64,000 bases of DNA, from NCBI RefSeq assembly GCF_024055665.1, contig NZ_JAMXMC010000006.1, forward strand, positions 1 through 64,000, read 5' to 3'. A model generated the notes under the pieces. That model was not told the origin of the DNA. It did no database searches and was given only the letters and a program-made list of their open reading frames with translations. The position numbers and the translations under genes were made by a program. The DNA is from Ideonella oryzae. GTDB taxonomy: Bacteria > Pseudomonadota > Gammaproteobacteria > Burkholderiales > Burkholderiaceae_C. Positions 48,805 through 59,443 of this stretch are shown here, piece by piece (positions within the stretch are counted from its first letter, which is position 1; each line of letters begins with the position of its first letter).

Positions 48805-48836
48805 GGATCCTCCTGTGACATCCACCTTCGGGACTC

Positions 48837-50432
<1,596 letters not shown>

Positions 50433-50433
50433 C

Positions 50434-51381
50434 TCAGCTCCCCTGGATCAGCGCGTCCAGCTTCACCGCATCGGCGGCAAACAGGCGGATGCCCTCGGCC
50501 AGCTTCTCGGTGGCCATGGCATCCTCGTTGAGGGCCCAGCGGAAGCGGGCTTCATTGAAGGTGCACCCGTGGGGCACCTCGGCCGCCTCGGCTTGGGGCG
50601 ACAGGGCCCGGGTCACCGGCCCTTCGGCGGCCTGCAGCTGGGTCAGCAGATCGGGGCTGATGGTCAGCAGGTCACAGCCTGCCAAGGCCAGGATCTGGCC
50701 GATGTTGCGGAAGCTGGCCCCCATCACCTCGGTGGCGATGCCGTACTTCTTGTAGTAGTGGAAGATCTTGGCCACCGAACGCACCCCCGGGTCGTTGGCC
50801 CCCGCCATGGCGGCTTCATCCCAGTTGGCACCAGCCTGCTTCTTGTACCAGTCGTAGATGCGACCGACGAAGGGGCTGATCAGCTGCACGCCCGCATCCC
50901 CACAGGCCACCGCCTGGCAGAAGCTGAACAGCAGCGTGAGGTTGCAGTGGATGCCCTGCTGCTCCAGGGCCCGCGCGGCCTGGATGCCTTCCCAGGTGGA
51001 GGCAACCTTGATCAGGACGCGATCGCGGCTGATGCCAGCGGCCTCGTACATGGCGATCAGACGCTGCGCACGTGCAATGGTGGCCGCGGTGTCGAAGGAC
51101 AGGCGGGCATCCACCTCGGTGGAGACCCGCCCCGGAACAACCTTCAGGATCTCCAGGCCGAAGCGCACCAGCACCCGGTCCACCACTTCGTCCAGCGGGC
51201 GCCCCTTGTGTGCCGCCACAGCCGCCGTCAACAGCGGCGCGTAATCAGCTTGCTGAACCGCCTTGAGGATCAATGAAGGATTGGTGGTGGCATCACGCGG
51301 CGCGTACTGCGCCATTTGCCTGAAGTTACCGGTGTCGGCCACCACGGTGGTGTAGGCCTTGAGTTGTTCGAGCTGATTCAT
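50434..51381 (-). CDS. tal: Transaldolase
   Basis: Transaldolase of the pentose phosphate pathway moves a dihydroxyacetone unit between sugar phosphates through a Schiff base. The 315-residue protein has TVVADTGNF, the DATTNPSLI signature, the active-site lysine K125 in [12 protein letters not shown], and [11 protein letters not shown] with [13 protein letters not shown]. This is the long TalB-like form. It is divergent from zwf over a 176-base gap that holds the zwf promoter. Confidence 0.98.
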   Translation of the reverse strand: MNQLEQLKAYTTVVADTGNFRQMAQYAPRDATTNPSLILKAVQQADYAPLLTAAVAAHKGRPLDEVVDRVLVRFGLEILKVVPGRVSTEVDARLSFDTAATIARAQRLIAMYEAAGISRDRVLIKVASTWEGIQAARALEQQGIHCNLTLLFSFCQAVACGDAGVQLISPFVGRIYDWYKKQAGANWDEAAMAGANDPGVRSVAKIFHYYKKYGIATEVMGASFRNIGQILALAGCDLLTISPDLLTQLQAAEGPVTRALSPQAEAAEVPHGCTFNEARFRWALNEDAMATEKLAEGIRLFAADAVKLDALIQGS

Positions 51382-51496
51382 GGTGCGCGAAAAGCGTGCA
51401 AGGAAAGTGCCACACGCCCATTAGAACCCGACTTGGTGACACGCCCAAGGATGTTTTCCCAAGGGCGACGGAGGGATCCCCCTTCTCCGGCCACAA

Positions 51497-51525
51497 TTGA
51501 CCCCCCTCGGCAAGTCATGCATCAT
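51497..51525 (+). promoter_or_regulatory. Sigma70-like promoter of zwf
   Basis: TTGACC (51497-51502, five of six matches to the -35 consensus) is followed by a 17-base spacer and CATCAT (51520-51525, four of six to -10). Transcription would begin about 51532, inside or beside the HexR-like site. It is about 33 bases ahead of the zwf start. Confidence 0.6.
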
Positions 51526-51532
51526 CGATCGA

Positions 51533-51547
51533 CGTAACCAAATTACC
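51533..51547 (+). promoter_or_regulatory. HexR-type operator upstream of zwf
   Basis: CGTAACCAAATTACC matches the HexR consensus TGTAATTAAATTACA at 11 of 15 positions, with the GTAA and TTAC half-sites intact and correctly spaced. It lies between the predicted -10 box and the zwf start, an ideal place for repression, and hexR itself follows zwf. The consensus is known from other proteobacteria; use of this site here is inferred. Confidence 0.7.
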
Positions 51548-51557
51548 GGCCGACAGC

Positions 51558-53003
51558 ATGTCCTTCGACCTGGTCTTCTTTGGCGGCACCGGCGACCTGA
51601 CCTGGCGCAAGCTGATGCCGGCCCTCTTCCAGGCCTTCCGCCACGGCAAGCTGCCCGAAGGGGGACGCATCCTCGCCGTGGCCCGGGACGACCGCAGCGA
51701 CGAGGCCTACCGCCAGTTCATCCATGACCGCTTTGCAGAGGTCGAAAGCTCCAAGCGACCCAGCGATGAGGAGTTCGCCCGCTTTGCGGCGCTGCTGCAC
51801 TACCGCCGCATGGACCTGTCGCACCCGCAGGACTATGCCGGCCTGAAGCAGTGGCTTGATGCCCGCGGCGCCGACACGGCGGTGCTTTACCTGGCCACCA
51901 GCCCCTACCTGTTCCCGGTGATCTGCGAGCAACTGGGTGCCGTGGGCCTGAACGGCCCCCAGGTGCGGGTGGTGCTCGAAAAGCCCCTGGGCCACGATCT
52001 GGCCAGCGCGCAGGAGATCAACCGCGTGGTGCGCTCCGTCTTCAGCGAGCGCCAGGCCTTCCGCATCGACCATTACCTGGGCAAGCCTTCGGTGCAGAAC
52101 CTGATGGCCCTGCGCTTTGCCAACGCCCTGTTCGAGCCATTGTGGCGGCGCGAGAGCATCGCCAACATCCAGATCACGCTGGCGGAATCCATTGGCGTGG
52201 GCACGCGGGGCGACTTCTACGACAAGACCGGCGCCCTGCGCGACATGGTGCAGAACCACGCCCTGCAGTTGTTGACCATGATCGCGATGGAGCCGCCGTC
52301 GACCAACGATGCCGATGCGATCCGCGACGAGAAGCTCAAGGTTCTGCGATCACTGCGGCCCTTCACGCCCGAGAGCGTCGCGCGCGATGTGCTGCGCGGC
52401 CAGTACAAGGCCGGCAACGTGGCCGGCCAGGCCGTGCCCGGCTACCTGGACGAGGTGAAGGTACCGCCCGGCAGCCTCTGCGAGACCTTCGTCGCCCTGC
52501 GCACCGAGGTGCAGAACTGGCGCTGGGCGGGCGTGCCCTTCTACCTGCGCACCGGCAAGCGGCTGGCCGCGCGGGACGCCCAGATCGTGATCAACTTCCG
52601 CGAGGTGCCGCACCCGATCTTCCCGAGCGCCTCGCTGCCCAACAAGCTGGTCATCAAGCTGCAGCCCGAGGACGGACTGGAGCTGCACCTGATGGCGGCC
52701 AAGGGCAGTGGTCCCAGCGAGCAGCTCTCGCCCGTCAAGCTGGACCTGGACTTCGACCGGGCCTTCCCCAGCGAACGGGTGGGCGCCTACGAACGCCTGC
52801 TGCTTGACGCCATCGCCGGCCGGCTGAACCTGTTCGTGCGCAGCGACGAGCAGGAGCAGGCTTGGCGCTGGGTGGAGCCCATCCTCGACGCCTGGGCCCG
52901 TGATGCCACCGGGCTGCGCACCTATGCGGCAGGCAGCTGGGGGCCGGCCGCCGCCAGTGCGCTGGTCGCGCGCGATGGCTTTGCCTGGGCCGAGGAACAA
53001 TAG
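51558..53003 (+). CDS. zwf: Glucose-6-phosphate 1-dehydrogenase
   Basis: Zwf oxidises glucose-6-phosphate to 6-phosphogluconolactone with NADP, the entry to the pentose phosphate and Entner-Doudoroff routes. The 481-residue enzyme has the nucleotide loop FFGGTGDLTWRKL (7-19), the substrate motif RIDHYLGK (169-176) and catalytic H234 in MVQNHALQLL. A sigma70-like promoter and a HexR-type site precede it, and hexR follows after 44 bases. The genes edd and eda are not in the window. Confidence 0.98.
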   Translation: MSFDLVFFGGTGDLTWRKLMPALFQAFRHGKLPEGGRILAVARDDRSDEAYRQFIHDRFAEVESSKRPSDEEFARFAALLHYRRMDLSHPQDYAGLKQWLDARGADTAVLYLATSPYLFPVICEQLGAVGLNGPQVRVVLEKPLGHDLASAQEINRVVRSVFSERQAFRIDHYLGKPSVQNLMALRFANALFEPLWRRESIANIQITLAESIGVGTRGDFYDKTGALRDMVQNHALQLLTMIAMEPPSTNDADAIRDEKLKVLRSLRPFTPESVARDVLRGQYKAGNVAGQAVPGYLDEVKVPPGSLCETFVALRTEVQNWRWAGVPFYLRTGKRLAARDAQIVINFREVPHPIFPSASLPNKLVIKLQPEDGLELHLMAAKGSGPSEQLSPVKLDLDFDRAFPSERVGAYERLLLDAIAGRLNLFVRSDEQEQAWRWVEPILDAWARDATGLRTYAAGSWGPAAASALVARDGFAWAEEQ

Positions 53004-53047
53004 GGGTCGAACGCTCACCTCGGCGTGCACCCCACGCTGTCAGAACC

Positions 53048-53914
53048 ATGCTTGACCGAATCCGGGCCTCGCTGCCTGCCCTGCCTCCGGCCGAACAACG
53101 GGTGGCAGCCCTGTTGCTGAAGGATCCTCGCAGCTTTGCTTCTCTGCCGGTGGGCACCTTGGCCGAGCGCGCCGAGGTGAGCAAGCCCACGGTGGTGCGC
53201 TTCTGCCGCAGCATTGGCTATGACGGCCTGGCGGATTTCAAGCTCAAGCTGGCGGGTGTGGTGAATGAGGGCGTGCCCTTCATTCACCGGGCCGTGGACG
53301 AGGACGACCGCGCCGCCGAGCTGATCATCAAGGTGGTCGACAACGCGGTCAGCGCCCTGCTGAAGTACCGCAATGCAGCGGCGCCGGCCGCCTGCGAAAA
53401 GGCCATCGACGCGCTGACCGAGACCGTGCGTCGCCAGCGCCGGCTGGAGTTCTACGGCATGGGCAACTCGGGCATCGTGGCCCAGGATGCCCAGCACAAG
53501 TTCTTCCGCCTGGGCGTCAACGCCACCGCCCAGAGCGACGGCCATGTGCAACTGATGAGCGCCACCATGCTCCGGCCGGGCGATTGCGTCGTTGCGATCA
53601 GCAACTCCGGCCGCAGCCGCGATCTCATCGAGGTCGTCGAAGTCGGGCTGCGCAAGGGGGCCACGCTGATCGTCATCACGGCCAGTGGCTCTCCGCTGGC
53701 CGCCCTGGCGCAATCGCATGGACAGACGGTGCTGGCGGCCGACCATCCGGAGGACTACGACCGCTACAGCCCGATGGTTTCGCGCCTGCTGCACCTGACC
53801 ATCGTCGACATCCTGACCACCGGCGTGGCACTGCGCCTGGGCCAGGCGCTGCGGCCCACGCTGCAGGAGATCAAGCGCAACCTGAGGCTGCGGCGCTACG
53901 CGCCCGACGACTGA
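53048..53914 (+). CDS. hexR: HexR-type RpiR-family regulator
   Basis: This 288-residue protein has an amino-terminal RpiR helix-turn-helix (VGTLAERAEVSKPTVVRFCR, SIGYDGLADFKLKLAG) and a SIS sugar-phosphate domain (about 125-255; YGMGNSGIVAQDAQHKFFRLG; AISNSGRSRDLIEVVEVG). HexR in other bacteria responds to KDPG and represses central-carbon genes including zwf. The linkage to zwf and the site upstream of it support the name. Its end overlaps the mlaB stop by 19 bases on the other strand. Confidence 0.93.
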   Translation: MLDRIRASLPALPPAEQRVAALLLKDPRSFASLPVGTLAERAEVSKPTVVRFCRSIGYDGLADFKLKLAGVVNEGVPFIHRAVDEDDRAAELIIKVVDNAVSALLKYRNAAAPAACEKAIDALTETVRRQRRLEFYGMGNSGIVAQDAQHKFFRLGVNATAQSDGHVQLMSATMLRPGDCVVAISNSGRSRDLIEVVEVGLRKGATLIVITASGSPLAALAQSHGQTVLAADHPEDYDRYSPMVSRLLHLTIVDILTTGVALRLGQALRPTLQEIKRNLRLRRYAPDD

Positions 53915-54180
53915 GGCGGCTGCAGGCCCAGCAGGCCGTCGACGCCATAGAGACGGGCGAGGTCAGCCAGCTGAGCCGGAGCGCCCCGCACCACCCAGCG
54001 CCGGCCCTGGGCCTGCCGTCGGCAGGCCAACAGCACGGCCAATGTCGCGGAATCGACCTGCCCCAGCGCACTGGCATCGAGGGTCAGGTCGGGGCCGGTT
54101 TCAGCGGCCATCTGCGACAACAGCGCATCCCGGACCTGGCGAGCCTCGGACAGTGTGATCTGGGCAGGCAGGTGCAGCAT
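53896..54180 (-). CDS. mlaB: STAS-domain protein MlaB
   Basis: MlaB is a small (94-residue) STAS protein that binds the MlaF ATPase and is needed for a stable MlaFEDB complex at the inner membrane. It shows LPAQITLSEARQVRDALL and the switch region LDASALGQVDSATLAVLLA with the conserved serine/threonine. It is last in the operon, one base after mlaC, and its 3' end overlaps hexR. Confidence 0.9.
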   Translation of the reverse strand: MLHLPAQITLSEARQVRDALLSQMAAETGPDLTLDASALGQVDSATLAVLLACRRQAQGRRWVVRGAPAQLADLARLYGVDGLLGLQPPQSSGA

Positions 54181-54181
54181 G

Positions 54182-54817
54182 TCAGCCCTTGGCCGGAACG
54201 GCCTTGTTCTTCTCGGTCAGCTTGCCGATCAGGCCATCGATGCCGCTGGCATTGATCTCCTGGGCAAAGCTGTTCTTGTACTGCTCGACCAGCCACACGC
54301 CCAGCACATTCACGTCGTAGATGCGCCAGCCGTCACCGTCCTTTTCGAGGCGGTAGTCCAGCTGGATGGGGTCACCCCGGCCGCGGATCTCGGTGCGCAC
54401 CACCACCTCGGTGTCGGTGGGGGCGGCGCGCAGGGGCTTGAGGGCCACGGTCTGGTCACGCACCTGAGAGAGCGCACCGGCGTAGGTGCGCACCAACAGG
54501 ATCTTGAACTCGTCCTGCAGGCGCTTCTTCTGATCGGGGGTGGCCGTGCGCCAGTAACGCCCCACGGCCGAGGCCGTCATGCGCTGGAAGTCGACCACCG
54601 GCATCACCTTGGCATCGACCAGCGCGTTGATGCGGCTGATGTCCCCCGCCTGAATGGCCTTGTCCCCCTTGACCGAATCGATGACATCGGTCGAGAGCTG
54701 GCGAATCATCGTGTCGGGCGCCAGGGCCTCGGCATGCAAGGTGGGCAATACAGCCGAGGCGGCCGCGATGGTCAGCACGATGGCGGTACGGGGAAACAGC
54801 GGCGTGTGGGACGTCAT
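54182..54817 (-). CDS. mlaC: Periplasmic phospholipid-binding protein MlaC
   Basis: MlaC carries phospholipid between MlaA in the outer membrane and MlaFEDB in the inner membrane. The 211-residue protein has a signal peptide (residues ~1-30) and the Ttg2D/MlaC fold: VDFQRMTASAVGRYWRTATP, FKILLVRTYAGAL, YRLEKDGDGWRIYDVNVLGV and YKNSFAQEI. AGGAG lies eight bases before the ATG at 54817; the 28 extra codons of the longer frame belong to the 102-base gap after mlaA. Confidence 0.96.
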   Translation of the reverse strand: MTSHTPLFPRTAIVLTIAAASAVLPTLHAEALAPDTMIRQLSTDVIDSVKGDKAIQAGDISRINALVDAKVMPVVDFQRMTASAVGRYWRTATPDQKKRLQDEFKILLVRTYAGALSQVRDQTVALKPLRAAPTDTEVVVRTEIRGRGDPIQLDYRLEKDGDGWRIYDVNVLGVWLVEQYKNSFAQEINASGIDGLIGKLTEKNKAVPAKG

Positions 54818-54919
54818 GGATGGCGCTCCTTGTCTTGTGTGTCGGGCAGCGAGCCCGTGTGGTTCTTCAACGCTGACTGCAGGGCTGGCGTGCACCTGCA
54901 CCCACGTGACAAATTGTTG

Positions 54920-55705
54920 TCAGGGGTTTTCGTCGTCGTCCGGCGGATTGCCGTCGTAGACCTGGTTGCGACGGCGGGCCAGGTAGGCGTCACGGAAGAA
55001 GCTGTAACGATCGAGGGCAACTTCATCCAGCAACTGGCTGGCGCCCAGCAGGTTGGCCCGGGTGTTCACCACCTTGACGGCAGACACGCCGAGGGTCGCC
55101 GAAGTTCCGCTGACCAGTTGGGTGTCCATCGAGGCATACAAATCCACCGGCGTGGCCACGGTGTCACGGGCAGTCGATGCCCCCAGCAGGGGCAGCACGA
55201 TGTAGGGTCCGGGCGGGACGCCCCAGCGCCCCAGGGTCTGGCCGAAGTCTTCGCTGTGGCGTTCCAGGCCCAGTTCGGTGGCTTGGTCAAACAGGCCGCC
55301 GATGCCGAAGAAGGTGTTGGTGATCACCCGCATCGTCATTGCACCGGCCTGACCGGGCTTGCCCTGCAGCAGCTGGTTCACCGCCGACCAGACATCGCCC
55401 AGGTTGCCCAGCACGTTCGACACCCCGGTGCGGACCATGCCTGGAACCACCTTCTGGTAGGTTTCGGCCGCGGGCTTGAGCACATGGGCATCGAGCTGGT
55501 CGTTGAACTCGAAGACCTTGCGGTTGAGTGACTCGTAGGGGTCGCGCGGGTTGACCGTCGGGACGTCGGCATCGGCCTCGTCCTCGGGCGACGAAGCCGC
55601 CGCTGCCATCGACGCAGCTTCTGTCGGCGCTGAGACTTCGTCAGCCCAGACGCCCGCGGTCGGCAGGCAGGCCGCCAGCCACAAGATGCCCGTGCGCAGT
55701 ATCAT
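54920..55705 (-). CDS. mlaA: Phospholipid-binding lipoprotein MlaA (VacJ)
   Basis: MlaA is an outer-membrane lipoprotein that removes phospholipid from the outer leaflet and passes it to MlaC. The 261-residue protein has a short signal with lipobox LAAC (C13), an acidic linker, and the core NPRDPYESLNRKVFEFNDQL, TNTFFGIGGLFDQATELGLER and GPYIVLPLLGASTARDTV. Its ATG overlaps the mlaD stop by four bases. Having mlaA inside the mla operon is normal for betaproteobacteria, unlike E. coli. Confidence 0.96.
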   Translation of the reverse strand: MILRTGILWLAACLPTAGVWADEVSAPTEAASMAAAASSPEDEADADVPTVNPRDPYESLNRKVFEFNDQLDAHVLKPAAETYQKVVPGMVRTGVSNVLGNLGDVWSAVNQLLQGKPGQAGAMTMRVITNTFFGIGGLFDQATELGLERHSEDFGQTLGRWGVPPGPYIVLPLLGASTARDTVATPVDLYASMDTQLVSGTSATLGVSAVKVVNTRANLLGASQLLDEVALDRYSFFRDAYLARRRNQVYDGNPPDDDENP

Positions 55706-56190
55706 TTCTCCGCTCCCGAAGCCGCCGTCCCGGCGTCGGCCGCCTTGCTGAACAGCAGCTGACCGATCAGGTTCTCCAGCACCAGAGCGGACTGGGTCTG
55801 CTTGATCATGTCGCCAGCGGCGAGGTTCTTTTCGTCGGCTCCCGGCTCGATGCCAACGTACTGGTCACCCAACAGGCCCGAGGTCAGGATCTTGGCCGAG
55901 GAGTCCTTCGGAAACTGGACATCCTTGCGCAGTTCCATGGTCACCACCCCCTGAAAGGTCTGTGGATCCAGCGTGATCGACCGCACCCGGCCCACATCCA
56001 CCCCGGCCGAACGGACCGGCGCGCGGGGCTTGAGGCCGCCGATGTTGTCGAATCGGGCCTGCACGAGGTAGCCGTCCCCACCACTGGTGAAGCTGGTCAG
56101 GTTGGCGGCCTTCATGGCCAGGAACACCATGGCCAGCGCCCCCAGCACCACGAACAGACCCACCAGGATTTCCGTACTCTTCTTGTTCAT
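55702..56190 (-). CDS. mlaD: MCE-domain protein MlaD
   Basis: MlaD is an inner-membrane-anchored protein that forms the hexameric ring of the phospholipid transporter. Of 162 residues, ~8-27 are a transmembrane helix (ILVGLFVVLGALAMVFLAM). The MCE domain follows with ARFDNIGGLKPRAPVRSAGV and SGLLGDQYVGIEPG. The C-terminal helix (QSALVLENLIGQLLFS) lines the channel in known structures. It is coupled to mlaA. Confidence 0.97.
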   Translation of the reverse strand: MNKKSTEILVGLFVVLGALAMVFLAMKAANLTSFTSGGDGYLVQARFDNIGGLKPRAPVRSAGVDVGRVRSITLDPQTFQGVVTMELRKDVQFPKDSSAKILTSGLLGDQYVGIEPGADEKNLAAGDMIKQTQSALVLENLIGQLLFSKAADAGTAASGAEK

Positions 56191-56218
56191 CTCGTTTCTC
56201 TTGTCGTCGGTCCGCAGC

Positions 56219-57001
56219 TCAATGCGTCCGGAACATCAGTGCAGTCAGCACGAAGTCCATGGCCAGCACCAGCAGGGAGGAGATCACCACCCCGCGGGTC
56301 GTCGCGACAGACACGCCCCCGGGTGTGGCGACGGCTTCATAGCCTTGGTACAGCGCCACGAAGGTGCAGATCACGCCGAACACCACGGCCTTGACCATGC
56401 CGTTGCCCACGTCATGCCAAACGTCCACCTGGGACTGCATGGCTGACCAGAAGTTGCCTTCGTCGACCCCGATCAGCCACACGGCCACCACGTAGGCCCC
56501 CAGGATGCCGATGGCGCAGAACAATGCCGCCAGCAGGGGCATGGACACCACCCCGCCCAGGAAGCGGGGGGCCAGCACCCGCGTGCGCGGATCGACCGCC
56601 ATCATCTCCATGGCCGAAAGCTGCTCGCCGGCCTTCATCAAGCCGATCTCGGCGGTCAGCGAGGTGCCCGCCCGCCCGGCAAACAGCAGGGCGGCCACCA
56701 CCGGCCCCAGTTCCCGCACCAGGGCCAGGTTGATCACCAGGCCCAGCGAACTGGTGGCGCCATACGTGCTGAGCACGTAGTAAAGCTGCAGCGCCAGCAC
56801 AAAGCCGACCGCTGCGCCGGACGCGCAGATGATGGCCAGCGATCGGTTGCCAATCGCATGGATCTGGGCGATCACCAGCCCGAAGCGGCGCAAGGCAGCC
56901 GGCGAATGACGCAGCAGATCCAGGAAGAAGAAGGCCGCATGGCCCAGCGAGCGCACCCAGACCAGGGTGGCGGCGCCAATGCGGCGGAGCAGTTCAGTCA
57001 T
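56219..57001 (-). CDS. mlaE: Phospholipid transporter permease MlaE
   Basis: MlaE is the integral membrane subunit of the MlaFEDB complex. The 260-residue protein has about five or six hydrophobic helices and the conserved cytoplasmic segment RAGTSLTAEIGLMKAGEQLS, AMEMMAVDPRTRVLAPRFLG that contacts the ATPase. Its start overlaps the mlaF stop by four bases. The 28 bases to mlaD contain no other feature. Confidence 0.97.
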   Translation of the reverse strand: MTELLRRIGAATLVWVRSLGHAAFFFLDLLRHSPAALRRFGLVIAQIHAIGNRSLAIICASGAAVGFVLALQLYYVLSTYGATSSLGLVINLALVRELGPVVAALLFAGRAGTSLTAEIGLMKAGEQLSAMEMMAVDPRTRVLAPRFLGGVVSMPLLAALFCAIGILGAYVVAVWLIGVDEGNFWSAMQSQVDVWHDVGNGMVKAVVFGVICTFVALYQGYEAVATPGGVSVATTRGVVISSLLVLAMDFVLTALMFRTH

Positions 57002-57807
57002 GAGGTCAGCCCCAGGTCCTGGGCCAGCGGGTCGGCCGGGTAGTGGAAGCGCACCGGGCCATCCGGCTCACCCCGGATGAACTGTCGCACCTCGGGATCG
57101 TCCGAACTGCTCAGTTCCGCCGGCGTACCGCTGGCCACCACCCGGCCCTGAGAGGACAGCAGGTAGACATGGTCGGCAATCGCGAAGCTCTCCTGCACAT
57201 CGTGCGAGACCAGCAGGGTCGTGGCACCGGTGGCGTCATTGAGCTGGCGCACCAGGTTGGCCGTCACCCCCATCGAGATCGGATCGAGACCCGTGAAAGG
57301 CTCGTCGTACATGATGACCTCGGGATCGAGCGCCACCGTGCGGGCCAGTGCGATGCGCCGGGCCATGCCGCCGGAAATTTCGTTGATCTTCAGCCGCGCT
57401 GCGCCGCGCAGGCCCACGGCCTGCAGCTTCATCAGCACGATGTCCCGGATCATGTCTTCGGGCAGGTCGGTGTGCTCGCGCAACGGGAAGGCCACGTTGT
57501 CAAACACATCCAGGTCGGTGAACAGCGCGCCAAACTGGAACAGCAGGCCCATGCGACGGCGCAGGCGGTAGAGCTGCGCCTGGTCCTGCGCGTTCACCAC
57601 CTCGCCACCAAAGCGAATCTCGCCGCTCAGCACAGAGAACATGCCGCCGATGAGGCGCAGCAGCGTGGTCTTGCCACAGCCGGAGCCGCCCAGGATGGCC
57701 GTCACCTTGCCACGCCGGAAGTTCAGCGACACATCGTTCAGGATGGTCCTGCCGCCAGCTTCATAGGCGAAGGTGACGTGGTCGATCTCGATCAGGTTGT
57801 CGGACAA
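56998..57807 (-). CDS. mlaF: Phospholipid transporter ATPase MlaF
   Basis: MlaF is the cytoplasmic ATPase of the Mla system. It has Walker A GGSGCGKT, the Q-loop LLFQFGALFTDLDVFDNV, the signature ISGGMARRIALARTV and Walker B VIMYDEPFTGLDP. The start is not certain. Family members begin (M)SDNLIEIDHVTFAY, which here follows a TTG at 57807, giving 269 residues. An ATG at 57894 would add 29 residues that overlap the gltD terminator and look unlike the family. I use the TTG. It heads mlaFEDACB. Confidence 0.93.
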   Translation of the reverse strand: MSDNLIEIDHVTFAYEAGGRTILNDVSLNFRRGKVTAILGGSGCGKTTLLRLIGGMFSVLSGEIRFGGEVVNAQDQAQLYRLRRRMGLLFQFGALFTDLDVFDNVAFPLREHTDLPEDMIRDIVLMKLQAVGLRGAARLKINEISGGMARRIALARTVALDPEVIMYDEPFTGLDPISMGVTANLVRQLNDATGATTLLVSHDVQESFAIADHVYLLSSQGRVVASGTPAELSSSDDPEVRQFIRGEPDGPVRFHYPADPLAQDLGLTS

Positions 57808-57850
57808 ATGCCAGTGCGACCCCCCTGGGGCCGGTACCTTGGTTGACGCA

Positions 57851-57884
57851 GAAGAAAGCCCGGTGCAGCAAGGCCACACCGGGC
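57851..57884 (-). terminator. Rho-independent terminator after gltD
   Basis: Read on the minus strand, GCCCGGTG (from 57884), an 11-base loop and CACCGGGC (to 57858) are followed by TTTCTTC. It lies 66 bases after the gltD stop and before mlaF, so gltBD and mla are separate transcription units. Confidence 0.8.
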
Positions 57885-57949
57885 CGGAAGTCAATGCGTA
57901 GGATACCGGATCACGGAGGCCGCCGCCTCCATCGGGAGATTGACCTCGG

Positions 57950-59416
57950 TCAGCGGGGCAGGACGGAACTGCCCATCAGGTACTCGTCGATCGCGCGCGC
58001 CGCCTGCCGGCCCTCGCGGATCGCCCACACCACCAGGGACTGACCGCGGCGCATGTCGCCCGCGGCAAACACCTTGTCCACGCCGGTTCGGTAGGCACCT
58101 TCGGCCTCGGTGGTGGCGCGCACATTGCCGCGGGCATCCTTGTCCACGCCAAAGGACTCCAGGATGGAGGCCACCGGCGAAACAAATCCCATGGCCAGCA
58201 GCACCAGATCAGCCTTGTATTCCTTCTCGGTCCCCGGGATCTCGCTCATCTTGCCGTCCTTCCACGCCAGGTGGACGGTCTTCAGGCCGGTGACCTTGCC
58301 CTTGCTGCCGATGAACTCCTTGGTGGCAATCGCAAACTCACGGGCACAACCTTCCTCGTGACTGGAGCTGGTGCGCAGCTTGATCGGCCAGTAGGGCCAG
58401 ACCAGAGGCTTGTTCTCCTGCTCGGGCGGCATGGGCATCAGCTCGAACTGGGTCACGCTGGCCGCACCGTGGCGGTTGCTGGTGCCCACGCAGTCGCTGC
58501 CGGTGTCGCCGCCGCCGATCACGATGACATGCTTGCCATCCGCGCGCAGCTGGCCCTTGAGCTTGTCGCCGGCATTGACCTTGTTCTGTTGCGGCAGGAA
58601 CTCCATCGCAAAGTACACACCGTCCAGGTCACGCCCCGGCACCGGCAGATCGCGGCTCTGCTCGGCGCCGCCGCACAGCAGCACGGCGTCGAACTCAGCC
58701 TTCAGCTGCTCGGCGCTCACCACGTCCTTGGCCCAGTTGGTGACCTTGCTGTCCGCGGGCATCTCGCCCACCAGCGTGCTCGTCCGGAAGACCACGCCTT
58801 CGGCTTCCATCTGGGCGACGCGGCGGTCGATGTGGCCCTTGTCCAGCTTGAAGTCGGGAATGCCGTAGCGCAACAGGCCACCGACACGGTCGTTCTTCTC
58901 GAACACCGTGACAGCGTGGCCCACCCGCGCCAGCTGCTGGGCCGCCGCCATGCCGGCCGGCCCGCTGCCGACGACGGCCACCTTCTTGCCGGTCTTCACT
59001 TCGGCCGGCAGGGGCTTGACCCAGCCCTCGTCCCAGGCCCGGTCGATGATGGCGTGCTCGATGGACTTGATGCCCACCGCATCGTTGTTGATGTTCAACG
59101 TGCAGGCGGCTTCGCAGGGTGCCGGGCAGATGCGGCCGGTGAACTCCGGGAAATTGTTGGTGCTGGACAGCACCGCGAAGGCCTCGGCCCAACGCCCCTT
59201 GAAGACCAGGTCGTTGAAGTCCGGGATGATGTTGTTGATCGGGCAGCCGTTGTTGCAGAACGGGGTGCCGCAGTCCATGCAGCGCGCGCCCTGCACCTTG
59301 GCCTCGTCGGCCTTCAAGCCGATCACGAATTCCTTGTAGTTCTTCAGGCGCTTCTCGATCGGCTGGTAGCCCTCTTCCAGGCGCTCAAATTCCAGGAAGC
59401 CAGTGACTTTTCCCAT
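57950..59416 (-). CDS. gltD: Glutamate synthase small subunit GltD
   Basis: This 488-residue NADPH-linked flavoprotein passes electrons to GltB for glutamate formation. Two 4Fe-4S sites lie near the amino end: [17 protein letters not shown] and CPAPCEAAC. The FAD loop [12 protein letters not shown], the NADPH loop [13 protein letters not shown], and a final FAD-contact segment [18 protein letters not shown] follow. It follows gltB after 27 bases and ends before a terminator. Confidence 0.98.
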   Translation of the reverse strand: MGKVTGFLEFERLEEGYQPIEKRLKNYKEFVIGLKADEAKVQGARCMDCGTPFCNNGCPINNIIPDFNDLVFKGRWAEAFAVLSSTNNFPEFTGRICPAPCEAACTLNINNDAVGIKSIEHAIIDRAWDEGWVKPLPAEVKTGKKVAVVGSGPAGMAAAQQLARVGHAVTVFEKNDRVGGLLRYGIPDFKLDKGHIDRRVAQMEAEGVVFRTSTLVGEMPADSKVTNWAKDVVSAEQLKAEFDAVLLCGGAEQSRDLPVPGRDLDGVYFAMEFLPQQNKVNAGDKLKGQLRADGKHVIVIGGGDTGSDCVGTSNRHGAASVTQFELMPMPPEQENKPLVWPYWPIKLRTSSSHEEGCAREFAIATKEFIGSKGKVTGLKTVHLAWKDGKMSEIPGTEKEYKADLVLLAMGFVSPVASILESFGVDKDARGNVRATTEAEGAYRTGVDKVFAAGDMRRGQSLVVWAIREGRQAARAIDEYLMGSSVLPR

Positions 59417-59443
59417 GATGTGATTCCTCGCGTTCGGGGCGTG

